From: Nitrososphaerota archaeon
GTDB lineage: Archaea; Thermoproteota; Nitrososphaeria; Nitrososphaerales; UBA183
Length of the DNA: 64,000 nucleotides
Assembly (NCBI GenBank): GCA_027386095.1
Contig: DAHXUN010000003.1
Coordinates: 243,997 to 307,996, forward strand
Direction of reading: 5' to 3'
Of this stretch, positions 52,413 through 60,264 are shown one piece after another; position 1 is the first letter of the stretch, and every line of letters starts with the position of its first letter. The translations under genes and the position numbers were made by a program. Under the pieces are notes generated by a model. The model saw nothing but the letters and a program-made list of their open reading frames with translations, searched no databases and was not told the DNA's origin.

Positions 52413-53165
52413 TCACCGGCCGAAGATTACTTTCCTGAGCTTCCCGGCCATGGCCAACGGGTCCTGGTTCTGCCAGACGTTCCTTCCGACCGCGAGGCCA
52501 GTCCCGCCGGCCTGGATGACCCCCTCCACCTGGCGAAGGAAGTCGTCGTCGGTGGGTGCCTTCGGCCCGCCGCTCATGAAGACCCTGGCCCCTGCCGCCG
52601 CCTTCACAGCCCAGGAGAAGCTGGCGGGGTCTCCCGTGTACTTGATCTTGACCGCGTCAGCTCCAAGTTCCAGCCCGGCCCGGGCCGCATATGCGACCGT
52701 CTCCTTCGACGTATCGTTCTGGACCGCCGCTCCCCGAGGGTATACCCATGCGATGGCAGGTATCCCCTTCTCGTGCGCCTCCTCCTGTATCTTCCCGAAC
52801 TCCCTGAACATCCTAGGCTCGTGCTCGCTCCCAAGGTAGATGGTGTACCCGACCCCCTTGGCCCCGAGCGCCACCGCATGCTCCACGCTGCACACCTGCC
52901 GGGAGACGGGTTCCCCCTTGGGGAGGCTGGACTTCCCGTTGAGCTTGACTATCAGCGGGACCCTCCCGTCGTAGAACCTCTCGGCCACGCCCTTCTGGAA
53001 GACGACCCCGTTGAACCCGCCCTTGGCTGCGATGTCCATGATGTAGGCTGGGTCGACGTTTTTCTCGTTGAAGTCGGACGAAGGCCCGTGCTCCAGCCCC
53101 TGGTCGTAGGCGAGGAGCATGCTCTTCCCCCCTGTGAGGAACTTCTCCATCAGGTCGCGCTTCAT
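52413..53165 (-). CDS. Fructose-bisphosphate aldolase class I, DhnA/FbaB type
   Basis: A 250-residue archaeal class I aldolase, joining or splitting glyceraldehyde-3-phosphate and dihydroxyacetone phosphate. It begins DLMEKFLTGGKSMLLAYDQG, has AYDQGLEHGP near residue 20, the Schiff-base Lys in AVKIKYTGD (about residue 175), and the phosphate loop SGGPKAPTDDD. It is divergent from the FBPase gene, 104 bp apart, so the two gluconeogenic steps are encoded side by side. Confidence 0.9.
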   Translation of the reverse strand: MKRDLMEKFLTGGKSMLLAYDQGLEHGPSSDFNEKNVDPAYIMDIAAKGGFNGVVFQKGVAERFYDGRVPLIVKLNGKSSLPKGEPVSRQVCSVEHAVALGAKGVGYTIYLGSEHEPRMFREFGKIQEEAHEKGIPAIAWVYPRGAAVQNDTSKETVAYAARAGLELGADAVKIKYTGDPASFSWAVKAAAGARVFMSGGPKAPTDDDFLRQVEGVIQAGGTGLAVGRNVWQNQDPLAMAGKLRKVIFGR

Positions 53166-53269
53166 GATTGAGAAGCCGCACTCGGCCTATTTAACAGTCT
53201 CACCGTTCAACGGTCCTTCGGGGAGCATGTCCATACGCCTAAAAGCACTCCCCTGTTCAGCCGCGACCG

Positions 53270-54163
53270 ATGAAACTGGACGAGTTCCTGAGGCTCAACG
53301 CCCCCGAAGACCTCGCCGCCCTCGCCGCAGCGGTCGCGGAGTCAAGCGTAGATGTCTGGGGGAGCATCCCGTTCAAGGCCGGGCTACTCAACGAGACCAA
53401 CCCGTCCGGGGAGACCCAGAAGGCCATCGACGTCTACTCCAACGACCTGTTCGTCGATGCGCTCGCAGCCACTGGGCAGGCCGCAGAGGTCGCTTCGGAG
53501 GAGATGGAGGAGCCGGCGGAGTCCAAGGGGAGGATCAGCGTCGCCATGGACCCCCTCGACGGGAGCTCCAACGTGGAGACAAACAACCCGCTGGGGAGCA
53601 TCTTCGGCTTCTACTCCCACAGGCTCCCGGCCTCCGGGAGGCGCCTCGTAGGCGCCCTCTACGTCACCTATGGCGCGATGCTCACGCTCACGTTCTCCTT
53701 CGGGAAGGGGGTCCACCGTTTCGTCGCCCTCCGGGATGGGGGAGGGATGTCCTTCCAGCTCATCGGGGTGGGGCTGAAGCTCCCGGAGAAGCCTGAGGTC
53801 TACGGCTTTGGAGGCTCAAGGAAGGAGTGGGTCCCGGCGGTTGCCCACTTCTGGGACAGCCTGGACGACAGAGGGCTGAGGAACAGGTACTGCGGGACCT
53901 TCGTAGGGGACTACAACCAGGTCCTGGCCAGGGGCGGGATCTTCTCGTATCCGGCGCTCGTCAAGAGGCCGAAGGGGAAGCTCAGAGTGCTGTATGAGTG
54001 CGCCCCCATGGCCTACATCAACGAGCAGGCTGGAGGGTACGCCAGCGACGGCTCGGGGGACGTGCTCGACATAGAGCCCGGAGGGCTGGCAGATACGTCA
54101 CCGCTCTACATCGGGAGCGCGGCCTTGGTCCACGAAATCGAAGAGCGCATCTCGCCGTCCTAG
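53270..54163 (+). CDS. fbp: Fructose-1,6-bisphosphatase class I
   Basis: A 297-residue Mg phosphatase that makes fructose-6-phosphate. The metal motif DPLDGSSN, the GETQKAIDVYSN segment and the RYCGTFVGDYNQVL and YECAPMAYINEQAGG stretches are class I FBPase marks. Most archaea use the bifunctional FBP aldolase/phosphatase instead, so a separate class I enzyme is notable. ATG 53270 is the start. The small GC hairpins after it (about 54195-54235) may end transcription. Confidence 0.92.
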   Translation: MKLDEFLRLNAPEDLAALAAAVAESSVDVWGSIPFKAGLLNETNPSGETQKAIDVYSNDLFVDALAATGQAAEVASEEMEEPAESKGRISVAMDPLDGSSNVETNNPLGSIFGFYSHRLPASGRRLVGALYVTYGAMLTLTFSFGKGVHRFVALRDGGGMSFQLIGVGLKLPEKPEVYGFGGSRKEWVPAVAHFWDSLDDRGLRNRYCGTFVGDYNQVLARGGIFSYPALVKRPKGKLRVLYECAPMAYINEQAGGYASDGSGDVLDIEPGGLADTSPLYIGSAALVHEIEERISPS

Positions 54164-54240
54164 GACCGCATACGTGATTTGTTTCAAAATCAGGGAGGGG
54201 CGCCGCCGGCAGGCCGCCGGGGCGTCCGATGGCGCCGTGA

Positions 54241-55533
54241 CTAAGGGAAGACGCCCAGCGTCCTGACCGCCTCTGCCACCCTTCCGACGCCCACTATCAT
54301 GGCGCCGGTCCTCATGTCCACGTTGTGTTTCAGGCTCGCGGCATGCACGTCGCGGAAGGCTGAGGTGATCTTCTTCTCCAGCATGGAGTTGACCTCGTCC
54401 TCAGTCCAGTAGTTCCTCTCGAGATTCTGGACCCACTCTAGGTAGCTGACTATCACCCCTCCCGAGTTGGCCAGGATGTCAGGGATCATGAAGACGCCGT
54501 TGGCGTGCAGGATCTTGTCCGCCTCCGGGGTCGTCGGCCCGTTGGCGCACTCCGTGATTATCTTGGCCTTGACTCCCCTAGCGATATCGGGGAGGATGGA
54601 GTTCTCGAGGGCTGCAGGGCTCAGTATGTCCACGTCCATCTGCAGGAGCTCCTTGTCAGAGATCTCCTGGCTCCCGGGGAACCCGACGACCGAGCCGGTC
54701 TTCTCTTTGTGGGCTACGAGCTTGGCGGCGTCCATGCCTGCCTTGCTCATGATCGCACCCTTGGAGTCGCTGGCCCCCCTCAGTTTGGGACCGTAGGTCT
54801 GGAGGATCTCGGCGAAGTTCGCCCCCGCATTGCCGAACCCCTGCACTGCGAAGGTGGCCTTCTTCAGGTCGACCTTGTTCACCTTGGCCGCTTCGACCGT
54901 GGTGTAGACAGCCCCGCGCCCGGTGGCCTTGTCTCTCCCGAGGGAACCCCCGAGGGAGATGGGCTTGCCTGTGATGACGGCGGGGGACATGAGCCCTACG
55001 ATGGTGTTGTAGGTGTCGAGGATCCATGCCATCGTCTGAGAGTTGGTATAGACGTCCGGGGCCGGTATGTCCTTGTACGGCCCGATGATGGGGGTTATGG
55101 ACGCCGCGAAGCGGCGGGTCATCCGCTCGTTCTCCCCTGCTGACATGTGCTTCGGGTCGCATATGATGCCCCCCTTGGCGCCGCCGTAGGGGATGTTGGC
55201 CACGCTTGTCTTCCACGTCATCCAAGCGGCCAGGGCTTTGACCTCGTCCAGGGTGACGCCTGGGTGGTATCTGATCCCCCCTTTGAAGGGACCGCGCGCG
55301 TCGTTGTACTGTACCCTGTACCCTGTGAACACCTTGGTGCTCCCGTCGTCCATCTTGACGGGGAGGGAGACTGTAAGCTGTCTCTTGGGGTGGGCAAGGA
55401 TCTGGTGGATGCCTTCGTCCAGCTTGAGGTGCTCGGCAGCGATCCTCAGCTGCTCGAGGGCGTTCTCAAACGGGTTCGGTTTAACCTGTTGCTGTGTCTG
55501 CTGCAACTGTCTCACTTCGTATTTTTGGGCCAT
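54241..55533 (-). CDS. gdhA: Glutamate dehydrogenase
   Basis: A 430-residue hexameric-type enzyme that interconverts glutamate with 2-oxoglutarate and ammonia. FKGGIRYHP, PYGGAKGGI with the catalytic Lys, and the dinucleotide-binding FAVQGFGNAGANFAEIL are present. Length and lack of an extension fit the archaeal NAD(P)-GDH. The ATG at 55533 follows TATATAG and GTTAAAAGG tracts. It would collect amino groups from the nearby aminotransferases. Confidence 0.95.
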   Translation of the reverse strand: MAQKYEVRQLQQTQQQVKPNPFENALEQLRIAAEHLKLDEGIHQILAHPKRQLTVSLPVKMDDGSTKVFTGYRVQYNDARGPFKGGIRYHPGVTLDEVKALAAWMTWKTSVANIPYGGAKGGIICDPKHMSAGENERMTRRFAASITPIIGPYKDIPAPDVYTNSQTMAWILDTYNTIVGLMSPAVITGKPISLGGSLGRDKATGRGAVYTTVEAAKVNKVDLKKATFAVQGFGNAGANFAEILQTYGPKLRGASDSKGAIMSKAGMDAAKLVAHKEKTGSVVGFPGSQEISDKELLQMDVDILSPAALENSILPDIARGVKAKIITECANGPTTPEADKILHANGVFMIPDILANSGGVIVSYLEWVQNLERNYWTEDEVNSMLEKKITSAFRDVHAASLKHNVDMRTGAMIVGVGRVAEAVRTLGVFP

Positions 55534-55578
55534 AAATCGGCTCCTTTTAACATTCTATATAACAGGGGCCGACGTTTC

Positions 55579-56244
55579 TCAACGGAGGGAACGAGCCAGC
55601 TCGCGGACCTTGGACTCCCAGTCCCTCGCCTTCACCACGCTGCTGGCCACCAACACGCCGTCCACGCCGAGGCTCACAGCCCTTTCCACGTCCTCGCCTG
55701 TGACTATCCCCGCGCCGCAGAGTATCCCGCCCTTGAACCCCGCCCTGCGGACTGCCGTCACGGTCTCCTCTACGAGCTCTGGCCTCGCTCGGGAGACAGC
55801 GATCCCGCTCCCTATAAGCTCTGGCGGCTCGATGGCGACGAACTCTGGCCCTAGGAGCGCCAGCTCTGCGGCCTCCCCGCTCGTCTGCGCGCACAGGCAG
55901 ACTTCGAGGCCGGCCTCCGCAAGCCTCGGGACAAGCTTCGTTAGCACTTCCTGCGGGACGCGCGCCTCGCTATGGTTGAGCAGTGTCCCGGACGCCCCCG
56001 CGGCCATCACCGCCGCTGGAACCACCGCTCCCGTGGTCTTGTCCCCTTCCTCCCATCCGACGGCCTGGCTGTATACCTTTGCGCCTGACTCCGAAGCGAC
56101 CAGAGAGAGCATCGGCGTCGGGGGGACGGCGACCCCGGCGACGCCCAGCTCGTCTGAGACCTTCTTGACGGCCCGGGCGAGCTTCACCGCTCCGGCGCCA
56201 AGGACCTCGGTATAGTTCTTGCAGTTGACTATGATGGTCCCCAA
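55579..56244 (-). CDS. tpiA: Triosephosphate isomerase (archaeal type)
   Basis: A 221-residue short TIM, as in archaea, interconverting dihydroxyacetone phosphate and glyceraldehyde-3-phosphate. VNCKNYTEV holds the N-terminal Asn/Lys pair, LLNHSEAR the catalytic His, and IEPPELIGSG the catalytic Glu. TTG 56244 is the start with a TCTAAAAGG-type tract about 30 nt upstream. It shares the gluconeogenic theme with the aldolase and FBPase genes. Confidence 0.93.
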   Translation of the reverse strand: MGTIIVNCKNYTEVLGAGAVKLARAVKKVSDELGVAGVAVPPTPMLSLVASESGAKVYSQAVGWEEGDKTTGAVVPAAVMAAGASGTLLNHSEARVPQEVLTKLVPRLAEAGLEVCLCAQTSGEAAELALLGPEFVAIEPPELIGSGIAVSRARPELVEETVTAVRRAGFKGGILCGAGIVTGEDVERAVSLGVDGVLVASSVVKARDWESKVRELARSLR

Positions 56245-56323
56245 GCCTGATCCTATGCACAGCCTCCGCTAGGTGTCTAAAAGGATGGCGTGGAGGAATC
56301 GCTCCGGCACAGGAAGGTTCTCG

Positions 56324-56416
56324 CTAGAACCCTTCGTCGTCCGAGTCCTCTTCCCAGCCGTCTTCATCCAAGTCGTCGTCCAGGTCCTCGTCGAGTTCCT
56401 GGTCCTCTTCGGACAT
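56324..56416 (-). CDS. 30-residue highly acidic peptide
   Basis: An ATG-to-TAG frame with 30 codons, of which about 20 are Asp or Glu (starting MSEEDQELDEDLDDD, ending SDDEGF). The ATG is about 29 nt after a TATA box that also fits tsaC in the other direction. The wrong strand reads as hydrophobic nonsense. Such a charged peptide could mimic nucleic acid or bind a basic protein, but no function is known to me. Confidence 0.6.
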   Translation of the reverse strand: MSEEDQELDEDLDDDLDEDGWEEDSDDEGF

Positions 56417-56440
56417 GTCGCCCCCGCGCTTTTAGTTCCA

Positions 56441-56450
56441 CTATTAAATG
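56441..56450. promoter_or_regulatory. Shared TATA box for tsaC and the acidic peptide
   Basis: CTATTAAATG lies 27 nt before the tsaC ATG and 29 nt before the acidic-peptide ATG on the opposite strand. It is the only A/T-rich tract in the 56-bp gap, so one element seems to serve both leaderless transcripts. Confidence 0.6.
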
Positions 56451-56472
56451 TCACGGTGCCCCGGGGGACGCC

Positions 56473-57063
56473 ATGGTCGAGGTCCTGACGATGGACGGGA
56501 GGGCCATATCGAGGGCCGCGGAGACTGTGGTGCGGGGGGGACTGGTGGTCTACCCGACCGACACGGTCTACGGTCTCGGCTGCGACCCCTTCAACGAGGA
56601 GGCAGTCCGGAGGCTGTTCGCCGCCAAGGGGAGAGGTGCCAAGGCCGTCCCGGTCCTCTGCGGCTCCAGGGAGAAGGCGTCCGACCTGGTCGAGCTGGGG
56701 CCCAAGGGGGAGGAGCTGGCCAGGCGCCACTGGCCTGGGGCGCTTACCATAGTCGCGCCGCTGAAGATGAGGGTGCCGGACATGCTGAGCCAGGGGCCCA
56801 CGCTCGGTGTCAGGGTCCCCAACCATCCACTCTGCCTCAAGCTTGTCGCCTCTTGCGGGGGCTGGCTGGCGGGGACGAGCGCCAACGTCTCGGGGGCGCC
56901 TTCCGCAAGGAGCGCTGGGGACGCGCTGAAGCAGCTAGGGGACACAGTGGACCTCATCTTGGACGGCGGGCCATCTGCAGGGACCGCGTCGACCGTCGTC
57001 AGCGTGGTGGGCGGAGCGGTCACAATCTTAAGAACCGGTCAAATCGGGGTCGAAACGAGCTGA
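56473..57063 (+). CDS. tsaC: Threonylcarbamoyl-AMP synthase (YrdC/Sua5 domain)
   Basis: A 196-residue enzyme that makes threonylcarbamoyl-AMP from threonine, bicarbonate and ATP, for t6A37 in tRNAs. YPTDTVYGLGCD and the KGRGAKAVPVLCGS substrate region are present, as is TSANVSGAPS. It lacks the C-terminal Sua5 domain. The KEOPS subunit Cgi121, working later in the same pathway, is encoded 500 bp away. Confidence 0.93.
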   Translation: MVEVLTMDGRAISRAAETVVRGGLVVYPTDTVYGLGCDPFNEEAVRRLFAAKGRGAKAVPVLCGSREKASDLVELGPKGEELARRHWPGALTIVAPLKMRVPDMLSQGPTLGVRVPNHPLCLKLVASCGGWLAGTSANVSGAPSARSAGDALKQLGDTVDLILDGGPSAGTASTVVSVVGGAVTILRTGQIGVETS

Positions 57064-57076
57064 GAGAAGGACGAAC

Positions 57077-57583
57077 CTGATAGTCACGTCAGCCAAGGGG
57101 CTCGAGGCGAGGGCCTCGGCCGAGTTCAAGGAGATAGCCCTTCTTTCAGGCATCAGGAAGCTGGTCATAGACAGGTCGGCTTACGACGGGGTCATAGAGG
57201 TGGACGTAGAGGACCCCAAGGCGCTCCTCGCATTCATCACGGACTACGTCCGTTCCGAGCCGTTCAGGGTGAGATACATCCTGAGGATAATCCCCATCGG
57301 CCGCGTGGTGGACACCAAGCTGGACGAGATTGTGAAAGCGGTGAAAGACCTCTCGGAGGCCATAGGCCCCGGCGAGACATTCAGGATAACCATAGAGGCG
57401 AGGGACTCGCCTTACTCCGACAAGCAGCTCATCGATTCTCTGGCAGACGCCATCGACAGGAATGTCGACCTCGACTCCCCGGACAAGGTAGTCCTACTGG
57501 AGATTTTCGGGGAGTACGCGGGTGTGTCTGTCATTTCACCGAGCGAGATAGTGAGCATCCAGAAGCTCAAGCGCGCGGCCTAG
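57077..57583 (+). CDS. THUMP-domain protein with unclear start codon
   Basis: An alpha/beta RNA-binding protein of about 168 residues: LIVTSAKGLEARASAEFKEI at the start is the THUMP family beginning, followed by FRVRYILRIIPIGRVV and a C-terminal GVSVISPSEIVS. THUMP domains bind tRNA acceptor regions and serve modification enzymes. No ATG, GTG or TTG exists between the stop at 57029 and the GTG at 57200, which would cut the domain in half. CTG at 57077, with AGAAGG just upstream, is my best guess; tsaC ends 13 bp before, so coupling is likely. Confidence 0.7.
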   Translation: MIVTSAKGLEARASAEFKEIALLSGIRKLVIDRSAYDGVIEVDVEDPKALLAFITDYVRSEPFRVRYILRIIPIGRVVDTKLDEIVKAVKDLSEAIGPGETFRITIEARDSPYSDKQLIDSLADAIDRNVDLDSPDKVVLLEIFGEYAGVSVISPSEIVSIQKLKRAA

Positions 57584-58017
57584 GACCTGTCGGCTCCGAG
57601 GAGAGCTGCCTCTTCGATCCTTGCGAGCTCGGAGCGCGAAAGCCGCTTCCTTGGTAGCCCGACCCCTTTGAAGCCGGAGGGTAAGCTGGGGGTGGCGTGT
57701 CCTGCCACGATAGCGAGGAACTTCCCACCCCTAGTCGCCCCCTCCGACTCGATGGCCCTCGAGATCTGGGTCGTCCGCGCGAACCTCAGCAGCAGGTCGA
57801 TCTCCGGCTTCTTGGCCAGTAGGCCCCCTGACTCCATCGCCTGCAAGGTCTGCGCGGCGAGCATCTCCGCCAGGAACTCGTTCTTGACCGACCCCGCCCT
57901 CAGCGTCTGGACCACTGCCTCTGGGTTCGCGCGGGCCAGGGCGCCCTTCGCTTCGCCCGGGTCCATTCCCTCGCAGAGGTATGCTCGCGCAGTCACCCTC
58001 CGCATCTCATCCACCAT
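57580..58017 (-). CDS. KEOPS complex subunit Cgi121
   Basis: A 145-residue protein that binds tRNA within KEOPS, which makes t6A37. NEFLAEMLAAQTLQAMESGG and LLLRFARTTQISRAIESEG are the family marks. It overlaps the ubiquitin-like gene by 11 bp and the THUMP gene end by 4 bp (convergent). Last gene of the S17e operon. Confidence 0.88.
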   Translation of the reverse strand: MVDEMRRVTARAYLCEGMDPGEAKGALARANPEAVVQTLRAGSVKNEFLAEMLAAQTLQAMESGGLLAKKPEIDLLLRFARTTQISRAIESEGATRGGKFLAIVAGHATPSLPSGFKGVGLPRKRLSRSELARIEEAALLGADRS

Positions 58018-58264
58018 GCGAGAACGGCAGGAGAGCGACCTTGGCCCCGTCCGTTATGCGGACTCCCCTTCCGGCAGGGACGAAAGCCTCGCCGTCTTCG
58101 ACCATGACCAACGTGTTGTATATGCTGAACCCGGGCTCTCTGAGCCCTGTCATCGCCCTCACCCGGTCTACAAGGTCTGACGCGTCAAGCTCCTTGTCTT
58201 GTAGGGTGAAGTCCCTCGCACCGACGACCGTGCCTATGTGGCCCAGGCACGTAACCCGAATCAT
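58007..58264 (-). CDS. Ubiquitin-like protein of the MoaD/ThiS/SAMP type
   Basis: An 85-residue beta-grasp protein ending in a free Gly-Gly (SHGG), the tail that is adenylated by an E1-like enzyme. MIRVTCLGHIGTVVG and GRGVRITDGAKVALLPF match the fold. It could give sulfur for tRNA or molybdopterin or tag proteins, as archaeal SAMPs do. No E1 or Moa genes are in the window. It overlaps both the SerK-like gene (4 bp) and Cgi121 (11 bp). Confidence 0.8.
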   Translation of the reverse strand: MIRVTCLGHIGTVVGARDFTLQDKELDASDLVDRVRAMTGLREPGFSIYNTLVMVEDGEAFVPAGRGVRITDGAKVALLPFSHGG

Positions 58265-59079
58265 CCCTGGTCTAGGAAGAGCAGCCTTTCCTTATACCTT
58301 CTCCCCTCGTAAGTGGACCCGGGGGGGAACAGACGCCCCTTCTCTCCATTCAGCCGGAGCCTGAGCGCCTCGCCGCCTGCGGCCCCGAGCGCTTCGATGG
58401 GGAGCCTTACGGAGACCGGCCTTGGGTCTACCATGTGCATGGACGTCTTGCAGGGGAGGAGCTTCCCTGACCTGGCGGCTGCGACCACGTCGTCCTTCAA
58501 CAGCTTCCTGGGGAGGAGGACGAACTTCCTGCGCTCCTGCAGCTCTATGTCTATGTCGTCCTCGGGGACGAACCGCCTTTCCCAACCGAGCCGCTCGGAA
58601 ATCTGGTCGAACGACGCGATGACCGCTCTGACCTCTTCCAGAGGTGGCCTGCCTACCAGGTAGGCTGCGTCGCTCGTCAGCATGGCCAAAGCTGTCTCCC
58701 TCCGCTCCAGGGCCGAGAACGCCTCGGCCAGAGTGGTCCTTCGCGCGCTAGGCAATGACCCCAGGACATCGTCCACGCCGTCGCTCTGCCTCGGTTTGTA
58801 GACCCTGGCCCACCTCCCCAGTGCTATGGACCGCGAACTGTAATCGACGGCGCAGCAGACAGCGTTCTCGATCTTGAGTTCCTGAAACGCAGCCAGCCTG
58901 TGCATACCATCCAGGACGGTCGCCGACTCCCTGTCGATTATGATGGGGTCCTTCTGGACGCCGTCGCGCGTGATCTCCTGTGCGAGCTCCTTGACGTGCC
59001 TAGGGATGGTGTCTTCATGGGGGCGGAGCGAACTCACAGGCCTGACCCCTAGGGTGAAGCCCGCCGTCGCCAGGGCCAA
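58261..59079 (-). CDS. ParB/SerK-like kinase
   Basis: A 272-residue protein with an N-terminal ParB/Srx fold: VSSLRPHEDTIPRHVKELAQ and VLDGMHRLAAFQEL, the catalytic DGxHR-type motif. Archaeal relatives such as SerK phosphorylate free serine; chromosome-partition ParB has an HTH here, which this protein lacks. Serine phosphorylation would fit the SerB-like phosphatase elsewhere in the window, but that is inference. TTG 59079 starts 4 bp after S17e. Confidence 0.75.
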   Translation of the reverse strand: MALATAGFTLGVRPVSSLRPHEDTIPRHVKELAQEITRDGVQKDPIIIDRESATVLDGMHRLAAFQELKIENAVCCAVDYSSRSIALGRWARVYKPRQSDGVDDVLGSLPSARRTTLAEAFSALERRETALAMLTSDAAYLVGRPPLEEVRAVIASFDQISERLGWERRFVPEDDIDIELQERRKFVLLPRKLLKDDVVAAARSGKLLPCKTSMHMVDPRPVSVRLPIEALGAAGGEALRLRLNGEKGRLFPPGSTYEGRRYKERLLFLDQG

Positions 59080-59083
59080 GGCT

Positions 59084-59296
59084 CTACACCGGCGGCTCTT
59101 CGACGGCCGGGCCCTCGGCCTCTTCCGACTCGGCTTCCTTCTTCTTCGTGATGTATCCGGCTATGCGGTTCCTGAGCTGCTTGGATGGGATGACCGCCAG
59201 AACTTCGAGCGACTTCTTGTTCTCTTCGAAGTCGTTACCGAAGGCCTCGGGATGCCGCTGCAAAATCTCTTCCGACAGCCTACGAGTCCTATCCAA
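59084..59296 (-). CDS. rps17e: Ribosomal protein S17e
   Basis: A 70-residue small-subunit protein found in archaea and eukaryotes. DFEENKKSLEVLAVIPSKQL and RNRIAGYITKKK are the family core. TTG 59296 makes the N-terminus a few residues shorter than usual, but a stop codon lies three codons upstream. The C-terminus has an acidic tail of about 17 residues (ESEEAEGPAVEEPPV), longer than in most relatives. First gene of a four-gene operon. Confidence 0.92.
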   Translation of the reverse strand: MDRTRRLSEEILQRHPEAFGNDFEENKKSLEVLAVIPSKQLRNRIAGYITKKKEAESEEAEGPAVEEPPV

Positions 59297-59325
59297 CTTC
59301 CGTCAAGCCCGACAGATTGGCATCA

Positions 59326-60063
59326 TTAACCTTTCGAGTCGGCCCCCAGGTAGCGCAGGGCGTTACTGGAGGTAAGAGAGATCGCCTCCAGGGGGGACAT
59401 TCCCCAGATCTCCGCAAGCTTGAAGGCGACAGAGGGGACGAGCGCGGGCCCGTGAACCCTCCCCAGGGGGGCGTATGCCACGGGGGAGTCGGATTCGACA
59501 AGGGTGAGCGCGGGGTCGCACCTCCGGGCCAGGCGCTGGAGCTTCTTCGAGTAGAGGAGGGCCGGGCTGAATGAGACGAAGTATCCTCTCTGAAGGACCG
59601 CGGGGAGAGCATCCTCCGCCTCGAGCCAGTGCACGAGCAGAGGGCCGGTCTTGAACGACCCGAGCACCTCCATGACCTGGGCTTCGGCCCCTCTCGAGTG
59701 GACGTGTACGGGGACCTTCGCGCCCTCCGCGGCCTGCAGCTGGTACCTGAACGCGTTCAGCTGGGCGCTCCCTTGTCCGGTGGGGGAGTAGGAAGGGTCC
59801 AGGCCGACCTCCCCCAGCCCCCTGGCCAGGTCCAACATCGGAGCGATCCATGAAAGGTCCTTGTCGTTCTCCGCCTCTGAGGGATGGAGCCCCACGAAGG
59901 GATAGACGGTCCCGGGGTAGGCTGCAGAGGCGGCGACCACCCTCTCAGAGGTCTTGCGGTCGACCCCGCAGGCCACGAGGACAGCCTCGGAGCTGACGCT
60001 CCTGGCTACCCCCGAGACATACTCCGGGGGGTCAAGGTGCATGTGGGAATCGACGAAACGCAC
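59326..60063 (-). CDS. TatD-family metal-dependent hydrolase
   Basis: A 245-residue amidohydrolase-fold protein. DSHMHLD holds the first metal His pair, GEVGLDPSY the Glu, HVHSRGAE and LVHWLEAE later His, and VESDSPV the catalytic Asp. Members are DNA exonucleases or D-aminoacyl-tRNA deacylase-like enzymes. It is divergent from the histone gene. Confidence 0.88.
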   Translation of the reverse strand: MRFVDSHMHLDPPEYVSGVARSVSSEAVLVACGVDRKTSERVVAASAAYPGTVYPFVGLHPSEAENDKDLSWIAPMLDLARGLGEVGLDPSYSPTGQGSAQLNAFRYQLQAAEGAKVPVHVHSRGAEAQVMEVLGSFKTGPLLVHWLEAEDALPAVLQRGYFVSFSPALLYSKKLQRLARRCDPALTLVESDSPVAYAPLGRVHGPALVPSVAFKLAEIWGMSPLEAISLTSSNALRYLGADSKG

Positions 60064-60188
60064 GTCCTGCCTTGGCCAGAGATGTATTTCAGGTCACTCC
60101 ATACCACAAAGTCCCAAACACGGACGCGGTAAGTGCAGACCCTAGTTTTCTCACCTCTTTCCAAAATAGGGGTGGACTTGGGCGTTTC

Positions 60189-60206
60189 CTGGCCCAAAAG
60201 GGCCAG
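60189..60206. promoter_or_regulatory. Perfect palindrome upstream of the histone gene
   Basis: CTGGCCC-AAAA-GGGCCAG, a 7-bp inverted repeat around AAAA, 25 nt ahead of the histone TATA box. It may be an operator for the histone gene. Confidence 0.45.
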
Positions 60207-60230
60207 CAGAAGGGGTGAAATCAGCCAAAA

Positions 60231-60240
60231 GTTTTTTAAC
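60231..60240 (+). promoter_or_regulatory. TATA box of the histone gene
   Basis: GTTTTTTAAC, centred about 28 nt before the histone ATG; the transcript is probably leaderless. Confidence 0.6.
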
Positions 60241-60264
60241 ACATCGCGACTACTTCAAAGGCGA

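Noticed and set aside
56273..56488. Hydrophobic frame on the + strand over the acidic peptide
   Set aside because: It is the complement of Asp/Glu codons, which always reads as Val/Leu/Phe; no ribosome-binding site and it would run into tsaC.
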